From Murinocardiopsis flavida (GTDB lineage Bacteria > Actinomycetota > Actinomycetes > Streptosporangiales > Streptosporangiaceae), in contig NZ_PYGA01000010.1 of assembly GCF_003014485.1 (NCBI RefSeq), positions 124,001-188,000 on the forward strand: a DNA stretch of 64,000 bases. The letters run 5' to 3'. Positions within the stretch are counted from its first letter, which is position 1. Each line of letters begins with the position of its first letter. This document shows, piece by piece, positions 16,927 through 26,002 of the stretch. Position numbers and translations under genes: made by a program. Under the pieces are notes generated by a model. It was not told the origin of the DNA. It made no database searches and saw nothing but the letters and a program-made list of their open reading frames with translations.

Positions 16927-17322
16927 CTACTGGTCGTTGCCTTCTTGGCGGCGGCGCCAGCGCTCCTCGAAGCGGTTCATCATGCCTTGGCGCTGCTGGC
17001 GCCGCTGCTTGGGTTCGGCCGCGCCGGCCTGCTCGCCCTCGGCCGACCCGCCGGCGACCCTGCGCCAGCCGGAGATGCCCCAGAGCGCGCAGCCCAGCAT
17101 GACCAGGAAACCCAGGGCACCGACGAACACCTGCTGGACGATGACCCCGCCCATGAGCAGGCACACGCCCACGGCGAATCCGGCCGACGCCTTGATGATC
17201 GAGCGCTTGTAGTGGACCTTGGGGTTCGTCTGGCGAACCGTGTTGGCGAACTTGGGGTCCTCTTCGTAAAGCGCCTGCTCGATCTGGGCGAGCATGCGCT
17301 GCTCGTGTTCAGAGAGCGGCAC
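16927..17322 (-). CDS. DUF3040 family membrane protein
   Basis: 131 residues from a GTG at 17322, giving the family N-terminus PLSEHEQRMLAQIEQALYEE. The GGGAGG ribosome site four bases upstream decides the start; longer frames run through the promoter. Two adjacent membrane spans (about 45-85) are followed by a charged Gln/Arg-rich tail. The family is confined to actinobacteria and often found near division and cell wall genes; its function is unknown. Confidence 0.88.
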   Translation of the reverse strand: MPLSEHEQRMLAQIEQALYEEDPKFANTVRQTNPKVHYKRSIIKASAGFAVGVCLLMGGVIVQQVFVGALGFLVMLGCALWGISGWRRVAGGSAEGEQAGAAEPKQRRQQRQGMMNRFEERWRRRQEGNDQ

Positions 17323-17360
17323 GGCGCCTCCCATAGACAGTCCCTTGATGGGGCAGCGGG

Positions 17361-17399
17361 TTCTGGGCAACTTCTCGATGGCCAGTGATATGCCCAGAA
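17361..17399 (-). promoter_or_regulatory. Perfect spaced inverted repeat upstream of the DUF3040 gene
   Basis: TTCTGGGCA (17361-17369) and TGCCCAGAA (17391-17399) form exact 9-base arms 30 bases centre to centre, three helical turns. It lies about 40-80 bases upstream of the GTG. On the minus strand the distal arm overlaps a possible -10 (TATTCT). Read as a candidate operator for a dimeric regulator or as a leader hairpin. Confidence 0.5.
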
Positions 17400-17535
17400 T
17401 ACGGTGCCTTAGCGCCTGGTGAAAAGAAAAGATGTGCGCCGGCAGCGCCAACTTCCGTCACGGTCCACTCACCTCTGTTCCGACCACTGCAACCCTCACC
17501 CTGTGAACGCGCGGCAACTCTCACGAGTCGCCACA

Positions 17536-18810
17536 TCATATGTCATTTTCATCACGATTCACCAATGAAGCAGGACGAAGCGCCCCGGCTCCGAACCGCC
17601 GCGCCGCCTCGTCCATCACCCCCTCGGCGTCCCGCCAACCGGTCTCGGGCTCGTCGAAGGCGAGCTGGCGGTGGACCGACGCGGAGTCGGTCAGACCTTC
17701 GGCCCTGACCCCCACCAGCCGCAGCGGGGCGCCCACGAGACCCGACGCGGCGTACAGCTCCCGCGCCGCGGCATTGATGTCGCGACCCAGGTCGGTGGGG
17801 ACCGCCAGGGTGCGCGAGCGTGTGATCGTGGAGAAGTCGCCGCGGCGCAACTTGACCACGACCGTGCGCCCCGCGACCCCCGCGGCGCGCAGCCGCCGCG
17901 CGACCTTCTCCGACAGCTCCAGCAGCTCCCTGCGGATGCGGTCGGGGTCGGCGACGTCGCGGGGGAAGGTCTCCTCGGTGCCGATGCTCTTCTCGGCCGC
18001 GCCCTCGCTGTCGACCCCGCGGGGGTCGCGGCCCCACGCCAGCGCGGCGAGGTGCGCCCCCACCGCCTCGCCCAGCGCGCTGCGCAGGGTGGGCTCGGGG
18101 GTCCTGGCGACGTCGCCGACCGTGCGCAGGCCCAGGCGGCGCAGCGACTGCTCGGTCTTCTCGCCGACGCCCCACAGCGCGCCGACCGGCAACGGGTGCA
18201 GGAACGCCGTGACCCGGTCGCCCGGCACCAGCAGCAGGCCGTCGGGTTTGCACTGGGTCGAGGCGAGCTTGGCGACGAACTTGTTCGGCGCGACGCCCAC
18301 CGAGCAGGTGAGCCCCTGCTCGGCCGCGACCCTGGTCCGGATGAGCTCGGCGACGCGCACCGGCGAGCCGAGCCGCAGCCGGGCGCCGGAGACGTCGAGG
18401 AACGCTTCGTCGACGCTGAGGGGTTCGACCTCGGGGGTGACCGAGAGCAGGATCTCCCGGACGGCCTTCGACACCCGCCGGATGGCGGCGCCGTCAGGGG
18501 GGAACACCGCTGCGTCGGGGCACAGCCGCAGGGCGCGCGCCATGGGCATGGCCGAATGGACGCCGTAGGCGCGGGCGAGGTAGTCGGCGGAGGACACCAC
18601 GCCGCGTGCCCCGGTACCGCCGACGATGATGGGGGTGTCGCGCAGCTCGGGGCGCTCCAACCGCTCCACGCCGGCGAAGAACGCGTCCATGTCGACGTGC
18701 AGCACCGGGCAGCCGTCGTCGGGGGCCGGGCCGGTGGGCAGGGGCTCGATACCGTCGGCCCCGACCACACCGCGCAGGGCGGCCCCGCGCTCCAACTGGC
18801 GTCGGCTCAT
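17536..18810 (-). CDS. dinB: DNA polymerase IV (Y family)
   Basis: Error-prone translesion polymerase. 424 residues. The palm carries catalytic Asp40 and Asp42 in HVDMDAFFAGVE, and Asp134-Glu135 in SVDEAFLD. The helix-hairpin-helix thumb (LWGVGEKTEQSLRRLGL) and little-finger domain follow. I see no beta-clamp motif of the QLxLF type at the extreme C-terminus, which instead ends in RPASLVNRDENDI, though QLAFD is present about 40 residues earlier. The start ATG is 10 bases after the methyltransferase stop, suggesting co-transcription. Confidence 0.94.
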   Translation of the reverse strand: MSRRQLERGAALRGVVGADGIEPLPTGPAPDDGCPVLHVDMDAFFAGVERLERPELRDTPIIVGGTGARGVVSSADYLARAYGVHSAMPMARALRLCPDAAVFPPDGAAIRRVSKAVREILLSVTPEVEPLSVDEAFLDVSGARLRLGSPVRVAELIRTRVAAEQGLTCSVGVAPNKFVAKLASTQCKPDGLLLVPGDRVTAFLHPLPVGALWGVGEKTEQSLRRLGLRTVGDVARTPEPTLRSALGEAVGAHLAALAWGRDPRGVDSEGAAEKSIGTEETFPRDVADPDRIRRELLELSEKVARRLRAAGVAGRTVVVKLRRGDFSTITRSRTLAVPTDLGRDINAAARELYAASGLVGAPLRLVGVRAEGLTDSASVHRQLAFDEPETGWRDAEGVMDEAARRFGAGALRPASLVNRDENDI

Positions 18811-18820
18811 GGCCTTGAGG

Positions 18821-19588
18821 TTACTCCCCCGCGCGGTGCGCCAGCAGATGCAGCTGGGTGGCGATTCCGGAGAGCACCGGGTGCTCGGACGCCGCCTTCT
18901 CCAGCTCGAGGAGCTCCGCGCTGCTGTGCGCGCCCTCCTCCAGCACCCGGCCGGGCAGCAGGTCGGTGAAGACCCGGACGCCGCGGATGTCGACCGCCTC
19001 GAACCCGGCCTCGCGGGCCAGCGCGGCGAGCTGGTCGGCGCCGAACCGGCGCGGCATGGGGTCGCCCTCGCCCCACCGGCCCTGCGGGTCGGCCAGCATT
19101 CTGTGGGCGTCGGCCAGGTGGCCGGCGAACGCCCGGTGCAGCGCGCCGGCGACGGCGTTCGCCGCCAGCACGCTGATGGCGCCCGACGGCCGCAGCAGCG
19201 CCGCGGCGTCGACGAGGGAGCCGAGGGGCTCCTCGACGTGTTCGAGCACGTTGTGCATCAGGACCAGGTGGGCCTCGCCGGGCGGGAGCAGCTCGGGGAG
19301 GTCGCGGGTCTCGCCCTGGAGGGCGCGGACGCGCACCCCCGCCTCGGCGGCGCGCCGCTCCAGCGCCGCCAGCGAGTCGGGGTTGGGATCGACGACGGTG
19401 ACCTGGTGGCCCAGTTCGGCGAGCGGGACGGCGGCGCCGCCGGTACCGCCCCCGGCGTCGACGATCTCCAGCGGCGCCTCGGCGCCGGCCGCGAAATCGG
19501 CCAGCAGGTGGCGCAGGGCCTCCCACACGACGGCGGTGCGCGCCGCGTTCGCCGCGCGCTGCGGTCCGGTGGCGGTCCGGTCGAGCAC
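18821..19588 (-). CDS. SAM-dependent methyltransferase, class I
   Basis: 255 residues. SAM-binding motif I is VDAGGGTGGAAVPLAELG (about 43-60), the acidic loop VTVVDPNPDSL follows, and motif IV-like VLMHNVLEHVEEP near 110 is typical of methyltransferases of the UbiE/Coq5-like fold. C-terminal helices are substrate-specific and not recognisable. It lies between nusB and dinB on the same strand. The substrate is unknown. Confidence 0.82.
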   Translation of the reverse strand: MLDRTATGPQRAANAARTAVVWEALRHLLADFAAGAEAPLEIVDAGGGTGGAAVPLAELGHQVTVVDPNPDSLAALERRAAEAGVRVRALQGETRDLPELLPPGEAHLVLMHNVLEHVEEPLGSLVDAAALLRPSGAISVLAANAVAGALHRAFAGHLADAHRMLADPQGRWGEGDPMPRRFGADQLAALAREAGFEAVDIRGVRVFTDLLPGRVLEEGAHSSAELLELEKAASEHPVLSGIATQLHLLAHRAGE

Positions 19589-19619
19589 CGAGCATCCCCC
19601 TAGATCGTTGGGCGGAACG

Positions 19620-20033
19620 TCACAGAACGAGCTTCGCCTTGTTCTCCATCAGCCGCGACAGCAGACCGTTGATGAAGGCCGGCGACTCGTCGGCCGACAG
19701 CTCCTTGGCGACCGCCACCGACTCGGCGATGGCGACACCGTCGGGGATGTCCTCGGCCCACAGCAGCTCATAGGCGCCCATCCGCAGGATGTTGCGGTCG
19801 ACCACCGGCATGCGTTCCAGGGTCCAGCCGATCGCGTACTCGCTCAGCAGTTCGTCGATGCGCGGGCGGCGCTCGTCGACGGCCGCGGCGAGCCGCTCGG
19901 TGAACTCGTTGATGGGCGGCTCGGTCTGCGCGAGCCGCCGGGTGATGACATCGGCGACCGACACCCCCCGCAGCTCGGCCTCGTACATGACTTCGACCGC
20001 GCGCATGCGGGCTTTGCGTCGTGCACCGCTCAT
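19620..20033 (-). CDS. nusB: Transcription antitermination factor NusB
   Basis: 137 residues, all-helical RNA-binding factor that with NusE (S10) binds boxA of rRNA leaders. Conserved blocks are ARRKARMRAVEVMYEAELRG at the N-terminus, MPVVDRNILRMGAYELLW in the centre and SPAFINGLLSRLM near the C-terminus. The ATG shares one base with the efp stop (TGATG), so the two genes are coupled, the common actinobacterial order. Confidence 0.96.
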   Translation of the reverse strand: MSGARRKARMRAVEVMYEAELRGVSVADVITRRLAQTEPPINEFTERLAAAVDERRPRIDELLSEYAIGWTLERMPVVDRNILRMGAYELLWAEDIPDGVAIAESVAVAKELSADESPAFINGLLSRLMENKAKLVL

Positions 20034-20596
20034 CAGTTGACGCGGCCCAGGTAATCGCCCGTACGGGTGTCGACCTTGAGGCGCTCGCCCGTGGAGATGA
20101 ACAGCGGGACCTGGATGACGGCGCCGGTCTCCATGGTCGCGGGCTTGGTGCCGCCGGTGGAGCGGTCGCCCTGGAGCCCGGGGTCGGTCTGCGAGACGGT
20201 CAGCACCACGGCGGCGGGCAGCTCGATGTAAAGCGGGTTGCCCTCGTTCACGGCGACGGTGACCATGGCGCTCTCCAGCAGGAAGTCGCCGTTCTTGCCC
20301 ACGACCTCGGTCGGGACGAAGAGCTGGTCGTAGGTCTGGGTGTCCATGAAGACGTAGGACTCGCCGTCGGCGTAGAGGTACTGCATCTCGCGCCGGTCGA
20401 CGTTGGCGATCTCGACCTTGATGCCGGCGTTGAAGGTCTTGTCGACGACCTTGCCGGAGGTGACGTTCTTGAGCTTGGTGCGCACGAACGCGCCGCCCTT
20501 GCCCGGCTTGACGTGCTGGAACTCGACAACGCTCCAGAGTTCGCCATGGTCGAGCTTGAGGGTGATGCCGTTCTTCAGGTCGTTCGTCGTCGCCAC
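20033..20596 (-). CDS. efp: Translation elongation factor P
   Basis: 187 residues. Relieves ribosome stalling at polyproline. The KOW-like domain I carries the tip loop [12 protein letters not shown] with Lys at the functional position, flanked by Pro and Gly as in actinobacterial EF-Ps thought to work without modification. Two OB domains follow, with the end [11 protein letters not shown] chose the GTG at 20596 because the family begins ATTNDLKNG and GGAGAG lies eight bases upstream; a longer ATG-initiated frame starts nine codons earlier. Confidence 0.96.
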   Translation of the reverse strand: MATTNDLKNGITLKLDHGELWSVVEFQHVKPGKGGAFVRTKLKNVTSGKVVDKTFNAGIKVEIANVDRREMQYLYADGESYVFMDTQTYDQLFVPTEVVGKNGDFLLESAMVTVAVNEGNPLYIELPAAVVLTVSQTDPGLQGDRSTGGTKPATMETGAVIQVPLFISTGERLKVDTRTGDYLGRVN

Positions 20597-20734
20597 GTCG
20601 GTCGTCTCTCCAGGTTCGGGCACAGGAAAAGCGGGGGTCCCCCTGCCGGAAGAGTCTAGTGGTTGGGCGGGCCGGATCGGGCCGGGCCAGGTCGCGGCCG
20701 GTCGGTGACCGGTCGGCGGCCGCCGCGGGCGCGG

Positions 20735-21814
20735 TCAGACCGCGACGGCCTCGTAGGCCCGCTCCAGCAGCGCGTCGGAGGGCCCGGCCAGGATCGCGGG
20801 CGACCCGATGGCGTCGAGGACGACGAAGCGCACGGTCGCGCCGCGCGCCTTCTTGTCGACCCGCATGCTCTCGCGGAGCCCCGGCCACGCCCCGCGCGCG
20901 TAGGTCACGGGCAGCCCGACCGACGTGAGCACCTCGCGGTGCGCCGCCGCAGCGGCGGCGTCGATGCGCCCGTCGAGGCGGGCGAGTTCGGCGGCGAACA
21001 CCATGCCCACGGACACGGCGTAGCCGTGCCGGAACCGGTACGCCTCGGCCCGCTCGATGGCGTGGCCCAGCGTGTGGCCGTAGTTGAGGAACTCGCGCCG
21101 GCCGCTCTCGCGGAGGTCCTCGGAGACCACGGCGGCCTTGACCGCGATGGCGCGTTCGATGATCTCGCGCGTGTGCCGGCCCTCGGGCCGGACGGCGCCC
21201 TCGGGGTCGGCCCTGACCAGGTCGAGGATGACCGTGTCGGCGATGAACCCGGCCTTGATGACCTCGGCCAGGCCGCCGATGTAGTCGGCGGCGGGCAGGC
21301 CCGGCAGGGTCGCCAGGTCGCACAGCACCCCCGCGGGCGGGTGGAAGGCGCCGACCAGGTTCTTGCCCTCGGGCGTGTTGATGCCGGTCTTGCCGCCCAC
21401 GGCGGCGTCGACCATGCCGAGGAGGGTGGTGGGCACCAGGACCGTGCGGACGCCGCGCAGCCAGGTGGCGCCGACGAACCCGGCGAGGTCGGTGGTCGCG
21501 CCGCCGCCGACGCCCACGACGGCGTCGCTGCGGGTGAACCCGGCCTGCCCCAGCCGCTCCCACAGACCCGCGGCGACGGACGCGGTCTTCGCGGCCTCGC
21601 CGTCGGGCACGGGCAGGGCCAGGACGCCGTGCCCGGCGTCCGCCAGCACCCGCTGGACCGGCCACGCGAGCTCGGCGAGCCCTTCGGGGTGGATGACCGC
21701 CACCTGGGCCGCCTGCTCCCCGACGAGCCCGGGCAGCTCGGCGAACACCCCGCTGCCGACGACGACGTCGTAGGGCGCGGCGGCGCCGCCCACCCCGATG
21801 CGCGTCGCGGTCAC
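20735..21814 (-). CDS. aroB: 3-dehydroquinate synthase
   Basis: Second step of the shikimate pathway, making 3-dehydroquinate with NAD+ and a divalent metal. 359 residues. NAD-binding VVGVGGGATTDLAGFVGATW and the metal-site residues in AEVIKAGFI and GHTLGHAIE are present. The GTG start overlaps the aroK stop (GTGA). The 138-base gap to efp lacks the pepQ and aroQ genes often found here in related actinomycetes. Confidence 0.96.
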   Translation of the reverse strand: MTATRIGVGGAAAPYDVVVGSGVFAELPGLVGEQAAQVAVIHPEGLAELAWPVQRVLADAGHGVLALPVPDGEAAKTASVAAGLWERLGQAGFTRSDAVVGVGGGATTDLAGFVGATWLRGVRTVLVPTTLLGMVDAAVGGKTGINTPEGKNLVGAFHPPAGVLCDLATLPGLPAADYIGGLAEVIKAGFIADTVILDLVRADPEGAVRPEGRHTREIIERAIAVKAAVVSEDLRESGRREFLNYGHTLGHAIERAEAYRFRHGYAVSVGMVFAAELARLDGRIDAAAAAAHREVLTSVGLPVTYARGAWPGLRESMRVDKKARGATVRFVVLDAIGSPAILAGPSDALLERAYEAVAV

Positions 21815-22335
21815 CGGCCGCCGCCCTGGAGGGCCTCCAGCGCGCCCACGATGGTGTCGACGACCTCTTCGGGGTGGTAGCCGCTGGTGGACACGGTGGT
21901 GGTCGCCAGCGACTCGTACACGGGCAGGCGCTCGTCGAGGAGCTTCTTCAGCCGGGCGCGCGGGTTGCCCATGAGCAGGGGCCGGGCCTGGTCGAAGCCG
22001 ACGCGCTTGGCGGCGTCGGCGAACTCGACGTGCAGGTAGACGACGTGCAGCGCGGCGAGATCGGCGCGGGTCGCGTCGTCGAGGACGGATCCCCCGCCGA
22101 GGGACACCACGCCGCCGGCCCCGGCGAGCGCCTCGGCGACGACCGCGCGCTCGAGGGCGCGGAAGCCCTCCTCGCCGTCGTCGATGAAGATCTCGCCGAT
22201 GGGCTTGCCGGCCCTGGCCTCGATCTCGTCGTCGGTGTCGGTGAACACCGTGCCGATGCGCTCGGCCAGGATCCGGCCGACCGTGGACTTGCCCGAGCCG
22301 GGCGAGCCGATGATGACCGCGATGGGTGCACTCAC
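21811..22335 (-). CDS. aroK: Shikimate kinase
   Basis: 174 residues. Phosphorylates shikimate at the 3-hydroxyl. P-loop IGSPGSGKSTVGRILA, the shikimate-binding DTDDEIE, and GGGSVLDDATR are in family order. I chose the GTG at 22335 because GGAGAGG lies about nine bases upstream and it gives the normal length; a longer frame reaches into aroC sequence. Coupled to aroB by a four-base overlap. Confidence 0.95.
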   Translation of the reverse strand: MSAPIAVIIGSPGSGKSTVGRILAERIGTVFTDTDDEIEARAGKPIGEIFIDDGEEGFRALERAVVAEALAGAGGVVSLGGGSVLDDATRADLAALHVVYLHVEFADAAKRVGFDQARPLLMGNPRARLKKLLDERLPVYESLATTTVSTSGYHPEEVVDTIVGALEALQGGGR

Positions 22336-22417
22336 GTGCGACCGTCCTCTCCGGGGACGCGGAAGGCGGGTGTCCTGCTGTGCGGGTGCCGGCCCGCGGC
22401 GGTTCTCACGATAGTCC

Positions 22418-23596
22418 TCAGGTGATGGCGAGGGAGTCGACGTAGCCGCGGAGGTTGCGGGCGACCTCGGCGACGGAGTCGCCGCCGAACTTCTCGACCG
22501 CGGCCTCGGCGAGGACCAGCGCCACCATCGCCTCGGCGACCACACCGGCCGCGGGAACGGCGGTGACGTCGCTGCGCTGGTGGTGCGCCGGCGTGCTCGC
22601 CCCGGTCGTGACGTCGACGGTGTCGAGCGCGCGCGGCACGGTGGCGATGGGTTTCATGGCGGCGCGCACCCGCAGGGGCTCGCCGGTGGTCATGCCGCCT
22701 TCGACGCCGCCGGCGCGGTTGGTGCGGCGGCGCACGCCCTCGGGGCCGGGGTCGATCGCGTCGTGGGCCAGCGAACCGCGCCGCGCGGCGGTGCGGAAGC
22801 CGTCGCCGACCTCCACCCCCTTGATGGCCTGGATGCCCATGAGCGCCCCGGCGAGCCGGGCGTCGAGCCGGCGGTCCCAGTGCACGTGGCTGCCCAGGCC
22901 GGGCGGCAGCCCGTAGGCCAGGACCTCGACGACGCCGCCCAGGGTGTCGCCAGCCTTCTTGGTGTCGTCGACCTCGGCGACCATGCGGGCGCTGGTGTCG
23001 GCGTCGAAGCAACGCAGCGGGTCGGCGTCGATGCGGTCGAGGTCGCCCGGCTCGGGCAGGGTGCCGTCGGGGACGGCGACCTCCCCCATGGACACGACAT
23101 GGCTGAGGATGTGGACGCCGAGCGCCTGGGCGCAGAAGCGGCGGGCGACCTCGCCGATGGCGACCCGCGCCGCGGTCTCGCGGGCGCTGGCGCGCTCGAG
23201 GACGGGGCGGGCTTCGTCGTGGCCGTACTTCTGCATGCCGACGAGGTCGGCGTGGCCGGGCCGGGGCCGGGTGAGCGGCGCGTTGCGCGCCACCCCGTCG
23301 AGGTCGGCCGCCGCAACGGGGTCGGCCGACATGACCTGCTCCCACTTGGGCCACTCGGAGTTGCCGACCTCGATCGCAACGGGGCCGCCCATGGTGGACC
23401 CGTGCCGGATTCCTCCGACGAGGGTGACCTGGTCCTGCTCGAACTTCATCCGGGCGCCACGGCCGTACCCGGCGCGACGGCGGCGCAACGCGGCGGAGAT
23501 GTCGTCGGAGGCGACGGACACACCGGCCGGAAGGCCCTCCAGGATCGCGACGAGTGCCGGGCCGTGGGACTCCCCTGCGGTCAGCCAGCGCAACAT
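22418..23596 (-). CDS. aroC: Chorismate synthase
   Basis: 392 residues. Converts EPSP to chorismate using reduced FMN. Family signatures: [18 protein letters not shown] near the N-terminus, [15 protein letters not shown] at about 110 and [18 protein letters not shown] near 290. First gene of the aroC-aroK-aroB run, with 82 bases to aroK. The ATG has a clear position after a short gap from the prepilin peptidase gene. Confidence 0.97.
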   Translation of the reverse strand: MLRWLTAGESHGPALVAILEGLPAGVSVASDDISAALRRRRAGYGRGARMKFEQDQVTLVGGIRHGSTMGGPVAIEVGNSEWPKWEQVMSADPVAAADLDGVARNAPLTRPRPGHADLVGMQKYGHDEARPVLERASARETAARVAIGEVARRFCAQALGVHILSHVVSMGEVAVPDGTLPEPGDLDRIDADPLRCFDADTSARMVAEVDDTKKAGDTLGGVVEVLAYGLPPGLGSHVHWDRRLDARLAGALMGIQAIKGVEVGDGFRTAARRGSLAHDAIDPGPEGVRRRTNRAGGVEGGMTTGEPLRVRAAMKPIATVPRALDTVDVTTGASTPAHHQRSDVTAVPAAGVVAEAMVALVLAEAAVEKFGGDSVAEVARNLRGYVDSLAIT

Positions 23597-23660
23597 GGGA
23601 ACGATCTTCCCACGCCGGGGCGGGTGTCGGCGCCGCGGCCCCGACCGTTCGGGGCGCCGC

Positions 23661-24476
23661 TCAGCCGAACACCAGCGGACTGGGATCGCCCGCGAGGATC
23701 AAGATGAACGCGCCGATGAGCATGAACGGGCCGAACGGGATCGCGCTCTTGCGGGTGGCCTTGCCCACGGCGATGAGACCCAGCCCGATCACCGCCGACG
23801 CCAGGAACGCCAGGAAGGTGCCCGACACCGGGGCGCCGAGCGTCTCCCAGCCGAGGTAGAGGCCGAGCAGTCCGGCCATCTTGACGTCGCCCCAGCCCAT
23901 GCCGGCCGGGTAGATGAACCACAGCACGAAGTAGAAGACGCTCAGGCCGACGAGGCCGATGAGGCCGTCGACCAGCGAGTCCGTCGCGCCGGGCGTGGTG
24001 AGCGCCGCGCCGCCGAGGAGCACCAGGGCGATGGGGTAGCCGGGGAACACCAGCAGGTTGGGCAGCCGCTTCACGCGGGCGTCGACCACGCCGAGCAGGA
24101 CCGCCCACACCGCCAGGAAGCAGAACGCGGCGAGTTCCAGCGGCGACCGGTCGCCTCCGGTGAGCACGACCGCCGCCGCCAGCACACCGGCCAGGACGGG
24201 CACGGAGGCAGGGGCGCGCACCGCTGCCGCGCACGCGGGGCACCGCCCGGCCAGGACGAACCGCGCGGGCAGCGGCGCCCAGCGCGACCAGGCGACCTCG
24301 GCGCGGCACTCGGGGCAGGACGGCGGGGGCGGCGGCGGAGGCCCGGCGTCCGGGTTCTCGGGGTCATCGGGGGGATAGGGGTGGAACAGCGGCACGACCC
24401 GCCCGGCGAGCACCCCGATTCCGGCGCACGTGAGCGCGAGGAGCGCGGCGAGCAGCAACTGGGGGATCGTCGGCAT
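23661..24476 (-). CDS. Prepilin peptidase, A24 family
   Basis: 271 residues and about seven membrane spans. The cytoplasmic zinc-finger loop has two Cys pairs, CPEC and CPAC. The two catalytic aspartates are in [11 protein letters not shown] and in [11 protein letters not shown], the GxGD-type signature. It would cleave and possibly N-methylate type IV or Flp/Tad prepilins, or competence pseudopilins; no pilin gene lies in the window. Just upstream of aroC on the same strand, a typical actinobacterial place. Confidence 0.92.
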   Translation of the reverse strand: MPTIPQLLLAALLALTCAGIGVLAGRVVPLFHPYPPDDPENPDAGPPPPPPPSCPECRAEVAWSRWAPLPARFVLAGRCPACAAAVRAPASVPVLAGVLAAAVVLTGGDRSPLELAAFCFLAVWAVLLGVVDARVKRLPNLLVFPGYPIALVLLGGAALTTPGATDSLVDGLIGLVGLSVFYFVLWFIYPAGMGWGDVKMAGLLGLYLGWETLGAPVSGTFLAFLASAVIGLGLIAVGKATRKSAIPFGPFMLIGAFILILAGDPSPLVFG

Positions 24477-24581
24477 GGTCGAGAAGTGTAGGGGACGCCC
24501 ACGGGCCCGGCGAGTGCGGTGCGCGGGCCCCGGGGGTCAGCCGCGGCGGGCCAGGCGGGGGCGGCCCGCCGCACCGGCCGG

Positions 24582-25283
24582 TCAGCCGCGGCGGGCCCGA
24601 ACGACCGCGCTCAACTCGACCCCGCCCGGCAGGACGTGGGCGAGATCGGCGGCGAGCCGCTCGGCGACGCGGCGGATCGACGCGTCGTCGCGGGTCTCCA
24701 TCTCCAACCGGACTCCGATGTCGGCCTGCTGGGAGTCGTGGATGCGCACGCGCTCGATACCGGCCTCGGTGTGGGTGATGCGGTAGATCATCGCGAGGAC
24801 CTGGGGGTCCTCTTTGGGTTCGGGGATCGCGCCGTGCTGGGCGAGGCTGGTGAGGAACCGCCCCTGGATCGGGTACGTGACGGGGCCGGCGACGTCGACG
24901 ACGAGTGCCTCGGCGCCGTCGTCGACGGCGGCGCGGCACGCGTCGACCGCGGTGTAGGGGACGGGCCGTGCGTCGGCGCGCCACAGCTTGACGGTGTCGA
25001 CGCTGGTGAAGGCGAGCACGCCGCGGCGGCCGTCCTTGCCGGTCATGACCGGCATTCCGACCTCGCTGTGCTTTTCCCGCCGCAGGCCGTCGGCGCCCTC
25101 CTCGACCTCGGTCGCCACCGCCGCGACCGGGATCAGCAGCCGCGAGGAGCCGATGGCGCTGAGCACCTGGCGCTCGCCGGTGCCGCCGGCGGAGAAGGAG
25201 TCGAGCGCCGCGCGCACCGCGGGGTCGGCGCCGCCGTCGTCGTCGCGGAACCCTTGGGCGCCGATGATCTGTCGTCCCGTCAC
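24582..25283 (-). CDS. SseB-family protein
   Basis: 233 residues from a GTG at 25283. The middle (RRGVLAFTSVDTVKLW, ADARPVPYTAVDACRAAVDD and AEALVVDVAGP) matches the SseB N-terminal domain. The C-terminal part, with ERVRIHDSQQADIGVRLEM, is actinobacteria-specific. No signal peptide or membrane span. The ribosome site is weak. The function of this family is not known in actinobacteria. Confidence 0.75.
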   Translation of the reverse strand: MTGRQIIGAQGFRDDDGGADPAVRAALDSFSAGGTGERQVLSAIGSSRLLIPVAAVATEVEEGADGLRREKHSEVGMPVMTGKDGRRGVLAFTSVDTVKLWRADARPVPYTAVDACRAAVDDGAEALVVDVAGPVTYPIQGRFLTSLAQHGAIPEPKEDPQVLAMIYRITHTEAGIERVRIHDSQQADIGVRLEMETRDDASIRRVAERLAADLAHVLPGGVELSAVVRARRG

Positions 25284-25376
25284 GTGACGCGACTCTACTT
25301 CGTCGCGGAGGCGCCCAGGGTGCGTACGGCGGTTCCGCCCGCCCCGCCTGACGCGGGCCGGAAGCCGATCGGGGTA

Positions 25377-25433
25377 CCGGTCCGGCCGGTAGTGCCCGGG
25401 ACGCGCTTCGGCTGCCTCCCCGGCCGGTACCGG
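25377..25433. terminator. GC-rich inverted repeat downstream of the marR gene
   Basis: CCGGTCCGGCCGG (25377-25389) pairs with CCGGCCGGTACCGG (25420-25433) apart from one bulge. Located in the 176-base gap after the MarR gene and before the SseB-like gene on the same strand, so probably the marR terminator. Confidence 0.5.
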
Positions 25434-25459
25434 CGCGGGCCCGGCACTCCGACAACCGG

Positions 25460-25924
25460 TTAGCCGGGATCGGCGCGCAGGGACTCCTGGAGCCGATCGA
25501 GGATCGCGGCGAGGCGGTCGGCGTCCTCGGGGCCGAGCCGGTCGAACATCAGGGCCCGGACCTGGGCGACGTGGTCGGGCGCCGCCTCGCGCAGGGAGCG
25601 TTCGCCCTTGGGGGTGAGGATCGCCCAGGAGCCGCGCCGGTCCTCCTCGCAGGGCTCGCGGCGGACGTAGCCGTCGCGTTCGAGCCTGCCGATCTGGTGG
25701 GTGAGGCGGCTCCTCGACACGATGACGATGTCGGCGAGTTCGCTCATCCGCAGCCGCCGCCCGGCCGCCTCGGACAGGTGCACGAGGATGCCGTACTCGA
25801 TGAGCGACAGGCCGTTGCCGCGGCGCAGGTCGCGGTCGAGGGACTCCTGGATCAGCGAGTTCACCCGCAGAAATGCCCGCCACGTGCGCTGTTCCCGGGC
25901 GCTCAGCCAATCCGACCTGCTCAT
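25460..25924 (-). CDS. MarR-family transcriptional regulator
   Basis: 154 residues: dimerisation helices around a winged helix-turn-helix, with RMSELADIVIVSRSRLTHQI as recognition region (about 59-78) and the wing CEEDRRGSWAILTPKGE. Divergent from the yceI gene across 78 bases holding repeated motifs, so yceI is its likely target along with itself. The inducer is unknown. No Cys of the OhrR type is at the N-terminus. Confidence 0.9.
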   Translation of the reverse strand: MSRSDWLSAREQRTWRAFLRVNSLIQESLDRDLRRGNGLSLIEYGILVHLSEAAGRRLRMSELADIVIVSRSRLTHQIGRLERDGYVRREPCEEDRRGSWAILTPKGERSLREAAPDHVAQVRALMFDRLGPEDADRLAAILDRLQESLRADPG

Positions 25925-26002
25925 GACCTGATTTTAACTTGCGTTGCGTGGACGAATCTGCAAGTATCTTCCTAGAAAGAAGTTTCCTAGAATGGGGCAA
26001 TC
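25925..26002. promoter_or_regulatory. marR/yceI divergent operator-promoter region
   Basis: Low-GC spacer with an inverted pair ACTTGC (25937-25942) / GCAAGT (25960-25965) and an exact direct repeat TTCCTAGAA at 25969-25977 and 25984-25992, 15 bases apart. The second copy overlaps a possible -10 (TAGAAT, 25988-25993). These are the best candidate MarR sites in the window. Confidence 0.6.

Noticed and set aside
17309-17539. Minus-strand frame upstream of the DUF3040 gene
   Set aside because: Low third-position GC; overlaps the promoter and the inverted repeat.
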